64,000 bases of DNA, from NCBI GenBank assembly GCA_051294375.1, contig CM119266.1, forward strand, positions 4,292,931 through 4,356,930. The letters are read 5' to 3'. Shown one piece after another: positions 48,501 through 60,853 of the stretch. Within the stretch, counting starts at the first letter, position 1, and each line of letters begins with the position of its first letter. A program made the position numbers and the translations under genes. This stretch comes from Paraspadella gotoi (Eukaryota; Chaetognatha). The notes under the pieces were generated by a model. That model worked only from the letters and a program-made list of their open reading frames with translations, did not search any database and was not told the DNA's origin.

Positions 48501-49849
48501 CTATCAGCGATGAGAGAGTACTTTGGAATTCTTGTTATGGTATAATCTTGTAAGAGGAATGAATGCTTTTCCCAACCATAGCCTATCAAAAGTCACGACT
48601 GATTTATTTATTTATTAAATAATTTGTAGGACGAACTCTCGTAGTTCGTAGCTCCTTTTGTTATAATTCTATTGATATGTTAGAGAGAGCAAAGAATTTT
48701 GAATTTAACAACGATTTTTTTATTAGTAGTTGGACATGTTTCGGCTTGCTTATTTCAAGCCTTCATCACCTATGAACAACGAAAAAGAAAGGATTAACGC
48801 ATCATATTGATATGTTTTAATTATATTTTCCTTTCATACAGATTGTGATAATATTAATTAGCCATCGTCAGGGTTTAGTATTAGTTTCGTGTTTTTGTTG
48901 CCCGTATGTCATTCTATATGCATTCCATATGCGTTATGTCATTGAATAGGCTGAGCTTACAGGAGAGGTCATTGCGATTCTGATTGTATTCCGATGCTTG
49001 CTTTTGCTTATCACCAGATCAGGATCATACTTGATCCCAAAGACTTGCGTTTCATGAGACTTACTTTGAGATTGAGATAAGAAGCTCCGACGAGAATCGA
49101 TTGGACGTTGGACATCGTGATATCGATTTTTCCGCTGTAAGCGAAACCAATGAGATCCTCCATGGCGTCCGGCTCGATGCTCGAAATGGTCACCTTGACA
49201 CCAACACTGGATTGTAACTACTTATGGCCAAAGGACATTCAACAAAACCAAGTTTGTTCGAATCGATCATGCGACATTCGTGAATAAAGGCAATATATAC
49301 GTATATATAATTCTGTCGTTTATAACTAAATAAGGTAACTAATTATACGAAATGCTATAAACTCGTGAAACTTTACCAGTGCGCTAAATCGACATGATCT
49401 TTGCAGTTTGAGCCCCATTTCTTTTAAGGGCTTTTCTCAAAAATGTCAAGAACCTACCTCTTCTTGCTTCGCTTCCCGCATGTCGTTAAGAAACATGGCG
49501 TGAAAGTAAGGCACTGTGGCAGCGAGTACGATTCTATGAGCTAAAATTCGCTGCGACCCCACCTAGGGGCGGAATAAGGAAATTTAATAAAACCCGACTC
49601 TAGAATTGAGTAATGAGACTACAATTTTCATAGAAAACTATTTCATTCATGTACGACTTAAATATCTCTTCAAATACATATCGTATGTGGAAGTACGAGC
49701 GACATTATTTATTAAGAAAAGGCTTTTACCTTGATCACAACGTCGCACAACTTTTGGGATTTTAAGATTTGTTCCATGACTGGATAACCTTCCAAAGGCA
49801 GCTCCTTCTCACAAAATTTGTAACTCGCTTCACGAGAAGAATCATCCAT
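45525..49849 (-). CDS. KLHL18: Kelch-like protein 18, substrate adaptor of Cullin-3 ligase
   Basis: Eleven exons join in phase: 49730-49849 (ATG), 49458-49562, 49065-49193, 48175-48318, 47614-47804, 47441-47526, 47271-47369, 46638-46972, 46122-46303, 45755-45945, 45525-45682 (TAG); 579 residues, against 574 in human. Order: BTB (about 20-130, [31 protein letters not shown]), BACK (about 130-235, [20 protein letters not shown]), then six kelch repeats ([51 protein letters not shown]). [20 protein letters not shown] and [10 protein letters not shown] identify KLHL18 rather than other KLHL proteins. BTB binds Cullin-3 and kelch binds substrates; vertebrate KLHL18 promotes Aurora-A ubiquitination at mitotic entry and acts on UNC119 in photoreceptors. 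The C terminus carries an extra acidic tail (GEDDDDDD). Introns hold old interspersed repeats (47940-48090, 48530-48600). Confidence 0.95.
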
Positions 49850-50790
49850 TTTTTCTTCGAAATCACATTTAGTTTGTAATGACTAAAATAGTTCAAAGTT
49901 GTTCTCACTATAGCAGGGTCATTTCTAACTTGAACATGAACATTTCTAAAGTTTTAACTGCAACGAAGCAAACTTCACTTTAAATAATAACGAACAAAAA
50001 ATATTGGGTTAGAGCTATATTGTCTATTTTACATACGATTTCGAAATCAAAGCTAGGAACTGTTAACAACGATTTTTAAATTCGATGAACTGAAAATGAA
50101 AAAAAAAAACACATTTTGTAGCATGTACATACATAAACAAATTAAATTTTTTTTGAAATTTTTTTCTGTTGGGTGTTCCTGGTATCCTGTATAGCGAAGA
50201 AAATGGATTAACAAAATATTTTAAATTAGCACGAATAATCTGCTTTAAGTAATACTAGCTTTCGCATGACTTTTGCAATACAATTTAAAATTTTTAAATG
50301 AATTTAGCGTTTGATTAAGTCTGAATTTTGGCGAATGTAGTTCTACGAAGAAATACAAGAGAATAATGTACACGAAAAGATGAATAATATGAACCGCGAT
50401 GGTGGGAAGGTGGCATTTTGGTCAAAAATTCCAAAACTCTGTCCAAGAGAATCAAAAGTCAACCGCATTCACTATCACACTGAATGCCTTTTTTTAGCAA
50501 ACTTCCATTGATTCCGATCCGAATATTTAAAAAGTTTTTTATCGAATTGCGAACAGAAAAAAAAACTGAAGTTGAGGGGGAAAAATCCTGTTAATTAAAC
50601 GGATTACGAAGAAGTCAAAAACACAGATATCATATTCCAATTAAACGCAGGAAACAGCTGAAGCCGAAATTAAAAAAAAAGAACGAAAATTGAAAAACAA
50701 AACTTTTGAAATAATACAAACCTTGAAGAAAGTCTTACCAAAAAAACACACAGATAGCTTACCAAAGGAGAGAGACAAGCAAATTCATAG
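49850..50790. other. Spacer between the B-box gene 3' end and KLHL18
   Basis: About 0.94 kb of AT-rich DNA with no coding signal; expected to hold the KLHL18 promoter and the 3' UTR of the next gene. Confidence 0.5.
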
Positions 50791-53700
50791 TCACTGGGCC
50801 TTGTAATTGAGGGAGATCTCCTCGAACTCGGGATCGAATCCTTCGCCGCTCGTGTTGGCCTCGTCCTTGTTCTTTTTTACCTTTTTCTTCTTCTTGCTGG
50901 CGGCCAACTGGGCCTCCAACATCTCCAACTCCTTCTTGAGATCGGCCAACTTTTTCTCAGAGTCTTTGAGCTTCTTCGTCTTGGGCGGACCACTTCCTTG
51001 GGCATCTTCCTCGATCTCCTTGGCCCTCTTCCTTTCCTTCTCCCGCTTTTCCTTCTCTTTTCTCTCGGCTTCTTCCTTGGCCATCCTCTCTTCTTCCTCT
51101 TCTCTCGCTTTGGCTCTCTTCATCTGTTCCTCTCTCTCTCTTTTCGCTTTATCTTTTCTTTCTTCGATCTTTTTCTCCCTTAATCTTTTGGCTTCGGCGG
51201 CGGCGGCGGCCTTTTGCGCCTCTCTTCGTTTCGCTTCGGCTCTTTCCTCCTCCGAATCTGTGGCGTCGGATCCCCGCTTCTCCTCCGTCGGAGCTGCGGC
51301 GGCGGCGGCGTCGTCTACAGTGGTCCACCCGCTGCGAGAAAACTTTTGCGGACTCTCGGGCGCCTCTGACTTTTCTCCCTTTTCTCCTCTTTCTTTTTTC
51401 TTGTCTCCGCTGCGTCGTTTGTCTTCATGACGTCTGCTCTTCGGTTGACGCTCTTCTTCTTCGTCCGAATAAGATGAATCGGATCCTTCCCTCCTCTTTC
51501 TCTCTTCTCTCGTTCTCTGCCTCTTGTCCCAATAATCCTCTTGATCGCTCCATTCCTCTTCGTTCTTTCTACTTCGCCTCTGACTCTCTTCTCTTTTCTT
51601 CTTCCTCTTCTCCTCTTCCCCGCTGATCCCGAAGATCATTCTCTTCTCTTTCTCCTTCCAATCTTCCACCTCGTCGTTGGGTCGGCCTCTGTCCCCGTGC
51701 CATCCGCCGCGGCCACGCCCTCTGCCGCGGTGAAAGTCCGGGTCCGTCCGTCCCGTGATTTTGGCCAGACGCAATTTGTTGGTGACTCTAGGATCCGGAG
51801 GCGGCGGAGGCGGAGTCTCGCTGCGACGACGGTCTCTTTCCCGCTCCCGCTCTCTCTCTCGTTCCCTCTGCTTTTCTTTTTCCTTTTCCTTCTCTTTTTG
51901 CTTTTGTTTTTCTTTTTCCCTTTCTTCCCTTTGCCTTTCTTCCTCGCGCGCCCTCTCTTTTTCTCTTTCTTCGTCCTTTTTTCTTTCTTTTTCCTTCGGC
52001 GCTCCGACTCGACACCATCGTCCACCGATGAACTTCCAATTATCGCCGCCGACGGAAGCGTCCTCTTCGGTCGGGACTTTTTCCTTTTCGTGTTGGTCTT
52101 GATCTTTGGGGATCGCGGATTCCCTATAGAAGACGCCTTCGTACCAAGTCCCGGCGTCGTCGTACTTATTAAGAACAGACTCGCGGTCCTGCTGCGGCTG
52201 CTGCTGCTCCTCCACCGGCGCCACCGCAACTGCATCCTTTTTCGGCGGACGAGTGACTTGAAAGTCTTGTTGATCTCCTTTGACGAAAGCGGTGAAGTTC
52301 CAGCTGGGTTTCTTCGGCTCCCTCCGCTCTTCCATCTCCTGCGCCTCCGGCGTCTGCTGCTCCTCCTCCTCCTCCTCCTCCTCGCGCCACTCCTCGTCCT
52401 CCGCTTTCCCTGCCGCGGCAGCGGCGCCATCTTCGAACAACCTCGCCTTGACGGGTGATTCCGCTCTCTGCGCGACTTCTTCTTCGAAGCTGTCATTTTC
52501 GATCTGTTCCCAACTCAAGCTCTGATAAAGAAGTTCGTGCGGGACTCTGTTGACGTTGAGGCCTCCGGAGGGGAGCGGCTCCACGTGCTCCTCGACAAAC
52601 CTGTGGACGGCGTCGATGCCTCCGTCCTTGTAGAGGGTCTTGGCTCTATTCAAAACCCACTTGGTCTTGTTCCTCAGATTAACGTATTGCTCCTTGTTCA
52701 ACTGCAGCATCTTGCGATCCGCGGAGACGTTGTGGGCGCCGAGCATCTTCGTCTTGTGCTCGCATTCTCTCCTCAGACTCATCAACCTCTCGAAGGCCTC
52801 CCTTCTCTGCCGAGCCAGTTCCGCCACGAGCTCCACATTTGCCCATTGACGATCGTCACGACCTTCGCCGCTGGCGACGCGGCGCTTGAGCGTCGCCCTG
52901 CGGCGTCGCTTGAAGCTGAGCCAATCCTCCTGGTCGACGCAGAACATGGTGGTCCCGACATGTCGCTCGCCCGAATGACCTGCTGTGGGGGAAGAAGCAT
53001 CATCGAAAAAATCATCGTCATACGCGCACAAAAAGTCCATGGGAATGTTCGTGGGAATATGAGGACACTCCGGCCTCATGATTTCCGCGCAGCATTGGAA
53101 GTACGGGGATTTTTCGTAAAAGAGTTCCCGGTCTTCGTCGAGCGAGGGCTTCTTGCGGGTCCATCCCAGCGGCGCCGGAACGTGGGCCTTGCGGGGCTGC
53201 GGCGGCGGAGGCAGGGCGGGCAGCGGGGACCCGGGTTTCGTCGTCTCTAACCATTTGATCTTGGGATTCTTCGGTTTCGCCTCGACTTCTGCTGCCGCCG
53301 CTGTCGCCGCCGTCGCAGCTGCCGCATTGGCCTCCTCCGCCGACTCGGTCCGCTGACGCGGCGCGGAAGAAGATTCCGCCGCCGCCGCCCGATCGAAGGG
53401 CGTCGATTTGACCTGCGGGATCGAACGACTCGGTTGGTATTGATTCAAGTTGACGTTGACTTTGATTCCATCGTCGTCGTCGGAATCCGATTCGGTCTCG
53501 TCCTTCGCTTCTCCTTCTTCCTCTTCATCCAAATTATCCAAATCGATCTCGTCCGGATTTTTCTCTCTCTCTTTCCTCTCCGCCTCGCGTTTCTCCGCAG
53601 CGGCCTTTTCCTTCTCCGCCGCGGCGTCCGCGGCTGGCGTGGCATCCTCGCCGCTAATGCCCAGCTCGGCCTGCAGCTGGGGCAGTTCCCGTTCCACCAG

Positions 53701-56700
53701 CTGAGTAGGAAGATAGTTGCCCAGCTTGGCGTTGGCGTTTTGTTTCTCGTAGGATTCGTACTGACGCATCAACTTCATGAGTTTCTTTTTCATCTCCGTC
53801 TTGTTGAGGAAAGTGGGATGAGGGGCGGGCGGCATCCCGGCCTCCTTCCACTCGAAATAGGCGCGTTTGTTGTTGGCCATCAAATCCCTGATGACCTTTG
53901 GCCATCTTCGATCCGCGTCCCATTTTTTGCCCCTTCCCTCTTTCAGCGCCGACGCCTCCGCGACCACCGACGCCGACGGGAAAGTCCCGTCCTGAACGAC
54001 TCCTTCGACACCTGTAGATTTTTTAGCGAAAATACCACCTTCCGCACCACCACCTGCGTAATCGCTAGAATGATCGTAACCAAAAGACATAACATTAGCA
54101 TTGGCAACATTGTAATTATCATTGAGTCTTTCTTCATTCGGATAATTTCCCTCGACGACGGACGAAGGCTCGGAAGCGCCTCCTCCTTGAGACGCGAGGA
54201 ACGCCCTCACGGCCTCTTGGGCGTTCTGGACGCTGGAGACTTCTTTGGGTCGCCTTCGATCTTCGCCCTCCAGAGAGGCTTCACTGCGACCGGCTTTGTA
54301 ATAAGAGTAATGCGGGTCCGACTCCTCGCCGGCGGCCGGAGCGGGCGGGAGTTCCATGCTGAGTCGCTGGGCCAATCTCTTCGCCGTGGGCGGGATGGAG
54401 GAAGACTGCGACGACCCGGTTGGCTGACGGATTCCGCGGGCGACAACGTTCGAGGAGGCAGCCTCCGCCGGAGTCGCCGTGGGAGTCGGGAAAGCGGCGG
54501 CGACGGCGCCAGGGACGGCGCCGGGTTTGGGAGCGGGGAAATTGGGAGGGGGACGAGATGGGTCGAAGGGAAGAGGCATTTGGGGCATGGAGGGCATGGA
54601 AGGCATGGGTGGAGGGTGGGAAGGAGGAGGCTGCGACGGCGGGGGCTGGGCGAGTCCAACGTTACCGCCCGCGGTCTGCGTCAGATGCTTGGTGATGATC
54701 CCGTCGCCGATCTTGAGGAAATCGGCGAAGGAGACGACGCGGTGTCCGTCGAAGACTCGCATCACTTTGTGGGCGTCGGTGCAGCTCTAATGACGATATT
54801 AAACATTAATAATAAATTTAAGTTAATTTTAATTACATTTTAAAGTTGAAACCAACCTGGCACAAAAAGGTTTTACAATCGGAGCATCTGGCGACAGCGA
54901 CGCCCGATTCCTTGCAGGATGTGCAGACGATGATGGAGTTGACGGCCGCCAGCAACTTTGGGTCCAGATTGGAAGACCCCGACGCCGCCCCAGTCGGAGC
55001 CGAACCCAGCGACGTTTCCTTCATGTCCGACTTCTTGGATAATTCGCCGCGAGGAGGAAGATCTTCAACGCCGACTGAATTCCAAGAGGGAAAATGGGGC
55101 GATGAAGGTAAATAAATAAATAAAGGTAAATAAACTTAAGAAAATATTCCAGATCATCTTCTCATTTACTATACATATAATTTGTTATGATAAAGAAACT
55201 AATAAAATTAAATGAGCGAAAACGGACTAAAATTTATAGCGCTTTAACAAAATTGTGAAAAAATAAAAGTTTTATAGATGAGGGTAAAATAATTAAGAGG
55301 ATTGCCCCTTTTAAACTTACCCGTATCGTCCCTGACCGGAGTCCCCGATCTATCGTCATCGTCGATGGGCTCCTCCCCCGGCGGCGGGGCGTCCGACGAG
55401 ATGCTCGAGGACGCCCTCGCTCTGTCGCTGCCCGAGAAATTGATTCCCCCCGGACCGGAGCGAATCGTGAGGCCGACGCCGGAGAATAAAACCGTCGAAG
55501 TGGGCGGGGCTCCGGCGGAGGGCGGCATCACTCCGTCGGGCTTGGCGCCGGGCATCAGACCGGAGAGTGCGGGCGGCATCGGTGGCATTCCGGGCGGAGG
55601 GTAGATGGTAGGAGGTGGACCGGTGGGAGGAGCTTGGTCGCCTGAATCAAAGAATTAAAGAGAATGAGAATTGAGGTGAGAATTGAGGTGATAAGAGGAC
55701 AAGAAACCTTTGAGTAACGAGGGAGGCGGCATCGGAGGTGGCGCCAGATTCATGAAGGGCGGAAGAGGCGGAGGTCGAGGCGGCGGAATCCAACCGTTCC
55801 CCGGCATCGGACCCGGATAGGCGCCAGGGATGTTGGGCATCGGCGGGGGACCTCGAGGAACGGGCGCCACTAAAGGCGCCGGAGAACCGAGTTTCTTGCC
55901 GTGCTCCAATTTGGCCAACTTCTCTTCCATATCCCTGAAGCAAAACAAATGAAAAGAATTGAAAGAAAATAAGAAATTGGGGGAAAATGACAAACTTTGA
56001 TACTCAAAAAATAAAATTTAATACAAATGTAAAGAGGTCGTTATGTTTTATACATAACAAACTTGTCTTAATATATGAAAAAAATAAATATAAATAAAAA
56101 TGAAATGAATGAATGAAATGAAATGATTGAATGAAATGAATCGAATGACATGAATAAATGAATGAATAAAATTTAAATTTATTTAATTTTAAAAAATGAT
56201 AGAATAGAGATAAATTGCATAGAGTAAATAAATTTAAAAGTAAGAACTAAATTAATTAAACGAATTTAATTGATTTAATTTAATTGAAGAAATTTAATGT
56301 GAGAAATAAAATTTAAAAAAAGGAAAAGATGGTAAAATGATAACATGCGCGACTGTCATGCTTAACATCTCGAGTTCGAGAGAGAGAGAAGAGAATGAGA
56401 AGAGATAAATAAATCCTCACCTCAGCGCCCTGGCGCCGATGTCTTCGAAATCCTTATCCCGATTTCTTCGATCTTTTCGTTCCGACTTTTCGCGCCTCAA
56501 CTTCTCCATCTCCCTCAGCGCCTTTTCTTTGACCGACTCGGCGCGGCGCTCGGCTTCGCGCTGCTCGCGGCGCCGTCGATCGTCCTTGGCCTGAAGAAGA
56601 AGAGAAAGGAAAAGAGGTCAGCGCATCTCGAGTCAATTGGGTCATCGTGGGTCAATTTTTTTTTTACAAACGGACTGAGGTCGATGTATCCCGGTGATAA

Positions 56701-59616
56701 GGGAAGTGAAGAGAGATATTTTCTAAGGCCTCTCAGCTCCTTTGCTAAAACAAGAAAATCTAGTATTTTCAATGTTTAGAATTAGCGTACGAGAGATAAA
56801 ATAAAATAATAAAATACTACCTGGTGCAGAGTGAAAATCCTTTAAATTTATTTTATAGACATTATGAAAACAATTTAAGCCGTATGGGTTATCCTGTTTT
56901 ATACAACACAAAATATAAAAGATACCAGTGTTAGCCCACAATATTATTCGTTTCTTCGAAAAGTAAAAGCAGGAATGAAAAATTAAAATTAGCATAAAAC
57001 TTTCTGATATTACCGTACGTATTTTACAAGGCAATATATTAAAATGCATCAAACCGCCATTTTTTTTATTCTCAATCTAAACTAAAATAGGAGAAAAAGT
57101 AATTAGCGAAAGAAAGAAGATACATCTCTCACCCTTTCCTCCTTTTGTCTTTTCTTCTTCTCCTTGGCCGCGTTGAGAGACTCGATCTCGGCCTCCAACG
57201 CCTTCATTCGATCCTGAGCTTTCCGAATTTCCTCCGACGCTGGATCCTCGCCCTTCGCCGCCTCCGCCGCCTCAGACGGTTTCCTTGGCGAAGACTTCGG
57301 CTTCTGATCAAATTAATTATCATAATTACTATAAGTGACAAGAAATATTTAGACGACAATATTGTATCCCATTAAGATGAATTGTTGAACAATAATACAT
57401 TATTATTTAAATATTTAAGGTAAGAATAAGTTGATGATGTACCTTTTCTTTCCCGAGCGGTTTTGCCGGTGACGGCGTTCGCTTCGCTTCCACTTTTTCC
57501 TTCTCTACTTTTGCTTCGGGTTTATTCTCTTCAGTCTTCTTTCCTAACGAAGAATCAGGACTGCGGACGGGAGAATCCTGTCAAAACATTATAATTAATT
57601 TTATAATTGTTTTTATTAGTTGTACCAATTTCTTGAGTACATAAAACTTGAAGAAAAGGGAAAGAAAGCTGGGCCTACCTGGACAGGAGTTCCCACGGAA
57701 TCTGGGAGCTCTCCCTCTTCTCCTTCAGAATCGGAACCTAGAAGCGCTTTAGGGGGACTGGGGGCTCTCACGGGCGCCAATCCATTTTCTGAAAGTAAAA
57801 AAGGGTTCAAATTAATTTAATGGCCTTTATGAAATTTCACCTTAGCCGAGTACTAAATATTGACTAAATTTAACATTAATTAATTAACTTACAACACATA
57901 AAAAACTTTAGCGGTAATTGCAGCTCCACTATTTAACATGCGATGAGTCACATGTTTGCCATACCTAATTTGAAATACTAGGAAAGAAAGCCTTCCGTAT
58001 TTTTATTCCACCTTACCTTTTCCATCGGGATTATCCTTGGATTCGGCGGAGGTCTCCTCAACCCGCTTGTCCACGACCTGGGCCGATTTCCCCGTCGCCG
58101 TCTCCGGCGATTCGGGATTCTCCTCGGCGGCCGCAGCATCCGCAGCTGACGCGGCGTCGCGCTTGTCGCTTCGACCGTGACGGTCTTTGCCAGCGGGCGA
58201 CGATGAAGATCGCTTTCTGGGTTTGTCGGATCCGCGCTCGGGACTCTTGTTGGACTTGCGGTCAGAATGCCGCGAGATCTTGTGTCCCGGACTTCGAGAT
58301 CGCTGTCGATCTTTGCGACTCTTGGCTTCTGGACTCTGAGACCTGTTGGCTCGTTTGCCGGAATCGGAAGATTTTCGATCTTTATCTTTCTCTCGATCTT
58401 TTACGCGACTTTTCTCTTTAGGGCGGTCTCGTTCTTTCTCTCGATGCCGTTCACGCTCCTTGTCCCGATCTTTGTCGCGTTCCTTGTCCCGATCCTTTTC
58501 GCGATCTTTGTCCCGATCCTTCTCCCTCTCCCTCTTTTCTCCTTTTTCCCTCGCTCTCTCTTCCCGCCGAGAGGAGCTGGTGGATCTAGGGGGATCCCAT
58601 CGAGGGTCGAACTCTTTCGTCGACTCCGTCTCCTTGTTAGGGATTTTGACGATGGAAGATTTGGAGGCAAATCGACGTTCGACTCTTTGATCTTCCGATT
58701 TCTCGGAGGAAGCGACTTCTTCGTCGGCGGACATCTCATCAACCTCTCCCTCTTCCTGCTCGCCCTCTCGAGAGACGTCGCCTGAAGCGAGGGTTCGAGC
58801 GCGGGCTTCGACACGCCGCGCAGGATCCGCGTGGCCGCCCGAACGATCGCGTCTTCGCCCTTCGTCTCCGTCTCGCGATCGGTCGCGAGATCGACCCCTG
58901 GTCTCGCTATCTCCGTCGTGATCAGAGGCGAGACGTTTACGCTTTAACTTTTCACTGAGATCTTTTATCTTCTTTTTCTTTCCTTCGGAATCTCTGTCGG
59001 CGTCGTCTCGTTTGTCGTCGACGTCGTCGTCGTCGTCTTCACGGTCCGAAGACTTTTGCACCTTCCGCTCTTGACCCTGAGCGCTGACGGTGATGCCCTC
59101 GACCTTCCTCGTGATGGAGACTTTGCGGACTTCGCCGCCGACGGCGTCGCTCTCTTCGTCAGACTTCTTGGAGAGGACTTTGGCCACGGCGTCTTTGAGA
59201 TCCTTCTTCAGCGGGCGAAGGTCGACGGTTTTGCCGTGGACCTCGATCGTGGCGCCCTCGTCGTGCGACTTCAGCTTTTGTCGAAGATCGGCGATGTCGA
59301 GGGACCGACGGGTGGCGCTTTCGACGCGATCCATTACGGCGCCCACGCGACGGAGAGGGCGCTCCACTTGGCGAGATCGATCGCTGCCCATGACTTCGAG
59401 GTCGTTAAGGTTGATGTCCCTTCCGTCGGAAAAGGGGTCGTCGTCGTCGGCGGCGGCGTCGAGCGGGTTATCGCGATCGTGGTAGTTGTATTTCTTGCTG
59501 GAAGACCCGCCTTTCAACTTTTCCCCGTAAGACGACTTCTGTTCTCCGGAACTCCAACGTCCCCCGAAGAAACCGGCGCTGTGACGGTTCTTGTTTCGAT
59601 TCCGCCCGCGATTCAT
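50791..59616 (-). CDS. Large RD/RE-rich nuclear-type protein with B-box zinc finger
   Basis: Nine exons in phase: 58017-59616 (ATG, in-frame stop just upstream), 57679-57788, 57443-57577, 57133-57303, 56421-56590, 55708-55934, 55321-55641, 54857-55074, 50791-54786 (TGA); 2315 residues. Starts MNRGRNRNKNRHSAGFFGGR. Residues about 320-470 are RD/DR dipeptide runs, as in splicing-associated proteins; then a coiled coil (KALEAEIESLNAAKEKKKR), a proline-rich stretch (PPMPNIPGAYPGPMPGNGW), a B-box-type zinc finger (CTSCKESGVAVARCSDC, LCQSCTDAHK, GH), a conserved-looking middle (YFQCCAEIMRPECPHIPTN, QYVNLRNKTKWVLNRAKTLY) and Lys/Glu-rich C-terminal coils. No RRM or catalytic domain is seen. I cannot name the family; a nuclear RNA-processing or chromatin role is inferred from composition. 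The 4-kb last exon is uninterrupted. Confidence 0.82.
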
Positions 59617-60072
59617 CCTGATGGCAGCCAACGAAAACGCTTACAGAGTCTGCATTAGCGCTCAACCAAATAAAATAGAAAGACTAATAAGGATATCGTT
59701 CAAAAGAAAGAAAAAAGTCAGAAGCACACAAGCAAATTAACGCCTGAAAAGAAGAAAATATTTGAGAGTAAATTAATATAAGAAAATGCAACAAAAAATA
59801 AATTTAATGAAAAATTATAGCGTCGGAGTTGAAAATCGCCGATTTGCCCTTGTTCGGATAATGATGATCACAATCGAGTTTTTTTTTCTCCCTAAAAAAG
59901 TCCAACAAATGCAAAAAAAAAATGAAGTCAAATGAAACCTGACATTCGGTGAAAAGGTTTTCCGGTCAAGAAGCCAACGGAAGACAAAGAAACCGGCGTC
60001 AAACTCGAATCGAGATGAACACAAGAGAAAATAAAGTGGAAACGAATGCACCAAGGTGACAATGAAAGAGAA

Positions 60073-60189
60073 GATGGCGGCGTACAAGGGGAGGCCGCGC
60101 GGTTGGAGAAGAAAGAAGATGAGGAAGAAGAAAATCATGTTGAAAGAGAAGAGAAAAAGGAAGAGGAAGAAGATAAGAAGAAGAAAATA
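60073..60189 (+). CDS. Small basic ORF upstream of, and divergent to, the B-box gene
   Basis: ATG in the context AAGATGGCGGC opens a 38-codon frame, MAAYKGRPRGWRRKKMRKKK onward, ending RKRKRKKIRRRK. Composition recalls tiny ribosomal proteins, but it lies in a purine-rich GA/GAA tract that would give Lys/Arg/Glu in any frame, and AAGATGGCGGC is also the classic YY1 promoter element. I think a promoter element is the likelier reading. Only conservation or ribosome data would support a gene. Confidence 0.2.
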
Positions 60190-60401
60190 ACAATTGAAAC
60201 GAAGGGAAAAAGGAAGAGGAAGAGGAACAAAAAAGAGAAAAGTCACGATGCTTGCGGGAAAATTATGGAGAACTAGCGACATCTAATTATCTTAATTAAT
60301 AAGAATTACTTTCATAACATATGAACATTGGCAACACATCAACAACTATTTTTTTTATATTTGTGATAATCCTTTCTTTTCGTTGTTGTTTAATATTTAG
60401 A

Positions 60402-60497
60402 GAAAACAAAGTGTTTTTGAATTTGTTACAACGATTTATTTTAAATAAAATAAAATAAAATAAATCGTTGTCACAAATTCAAAAACACTTTGTTTTC
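60402..60497. repeat. 96-bp palindrome
   Basis: GAAAACAAAGTGTTTTTGAA at the left is exactly inverted at the right end; arms of about 40 bp enclose an AT-rich (TAAAA)n centre. Possibly a small foldback element. Confidence 0.85.
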
Positions 60498-60853
60498 TTT
60501 AATTATTTTATATTTATATATTATTATTAATATTATAATTATTATTATAATTATTATTATATATTTTTTTCTCGTTCACCTTTCTCTTTGACAACAGCCA
60601 ATGACGCGAATTTTCTATTCTTGTTGTTTTTCTCCTTTCCTTTACAGAAAAAAAATATTTAGAAATAATTTCCTCACGCCGGCGATTGGTGCGATGTTAA
60701 GCCCTCCCCAAGCCTAAATCTTCACCTCGATTCCCGCTCCTTCAGCGCGGCGATGGGATATCACCTCGGAATCCCGCTCCTACAGTCGGGACCCTGCCGC
60801 TCTGAGACTTGAGACCATTTTGAAATTTCAACTTACATCCTTGAAAACAAAGT

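Noticed and set aside
48239-48589. Minus-strand 116-codon frame within a KLHL18 intron
   Set aside because: Includes part of a true KLHL18 exon in a wrong frame and an interspersed repeat; no independent signal.
51541-54843. Long plus-strand frames opposite the B-box gene (305, 237 and 469 codons)
   Set aside because: Antisense shadows caused by GC-rich third positions and charged repeats; no domains, and composition mirrors the sense codons.
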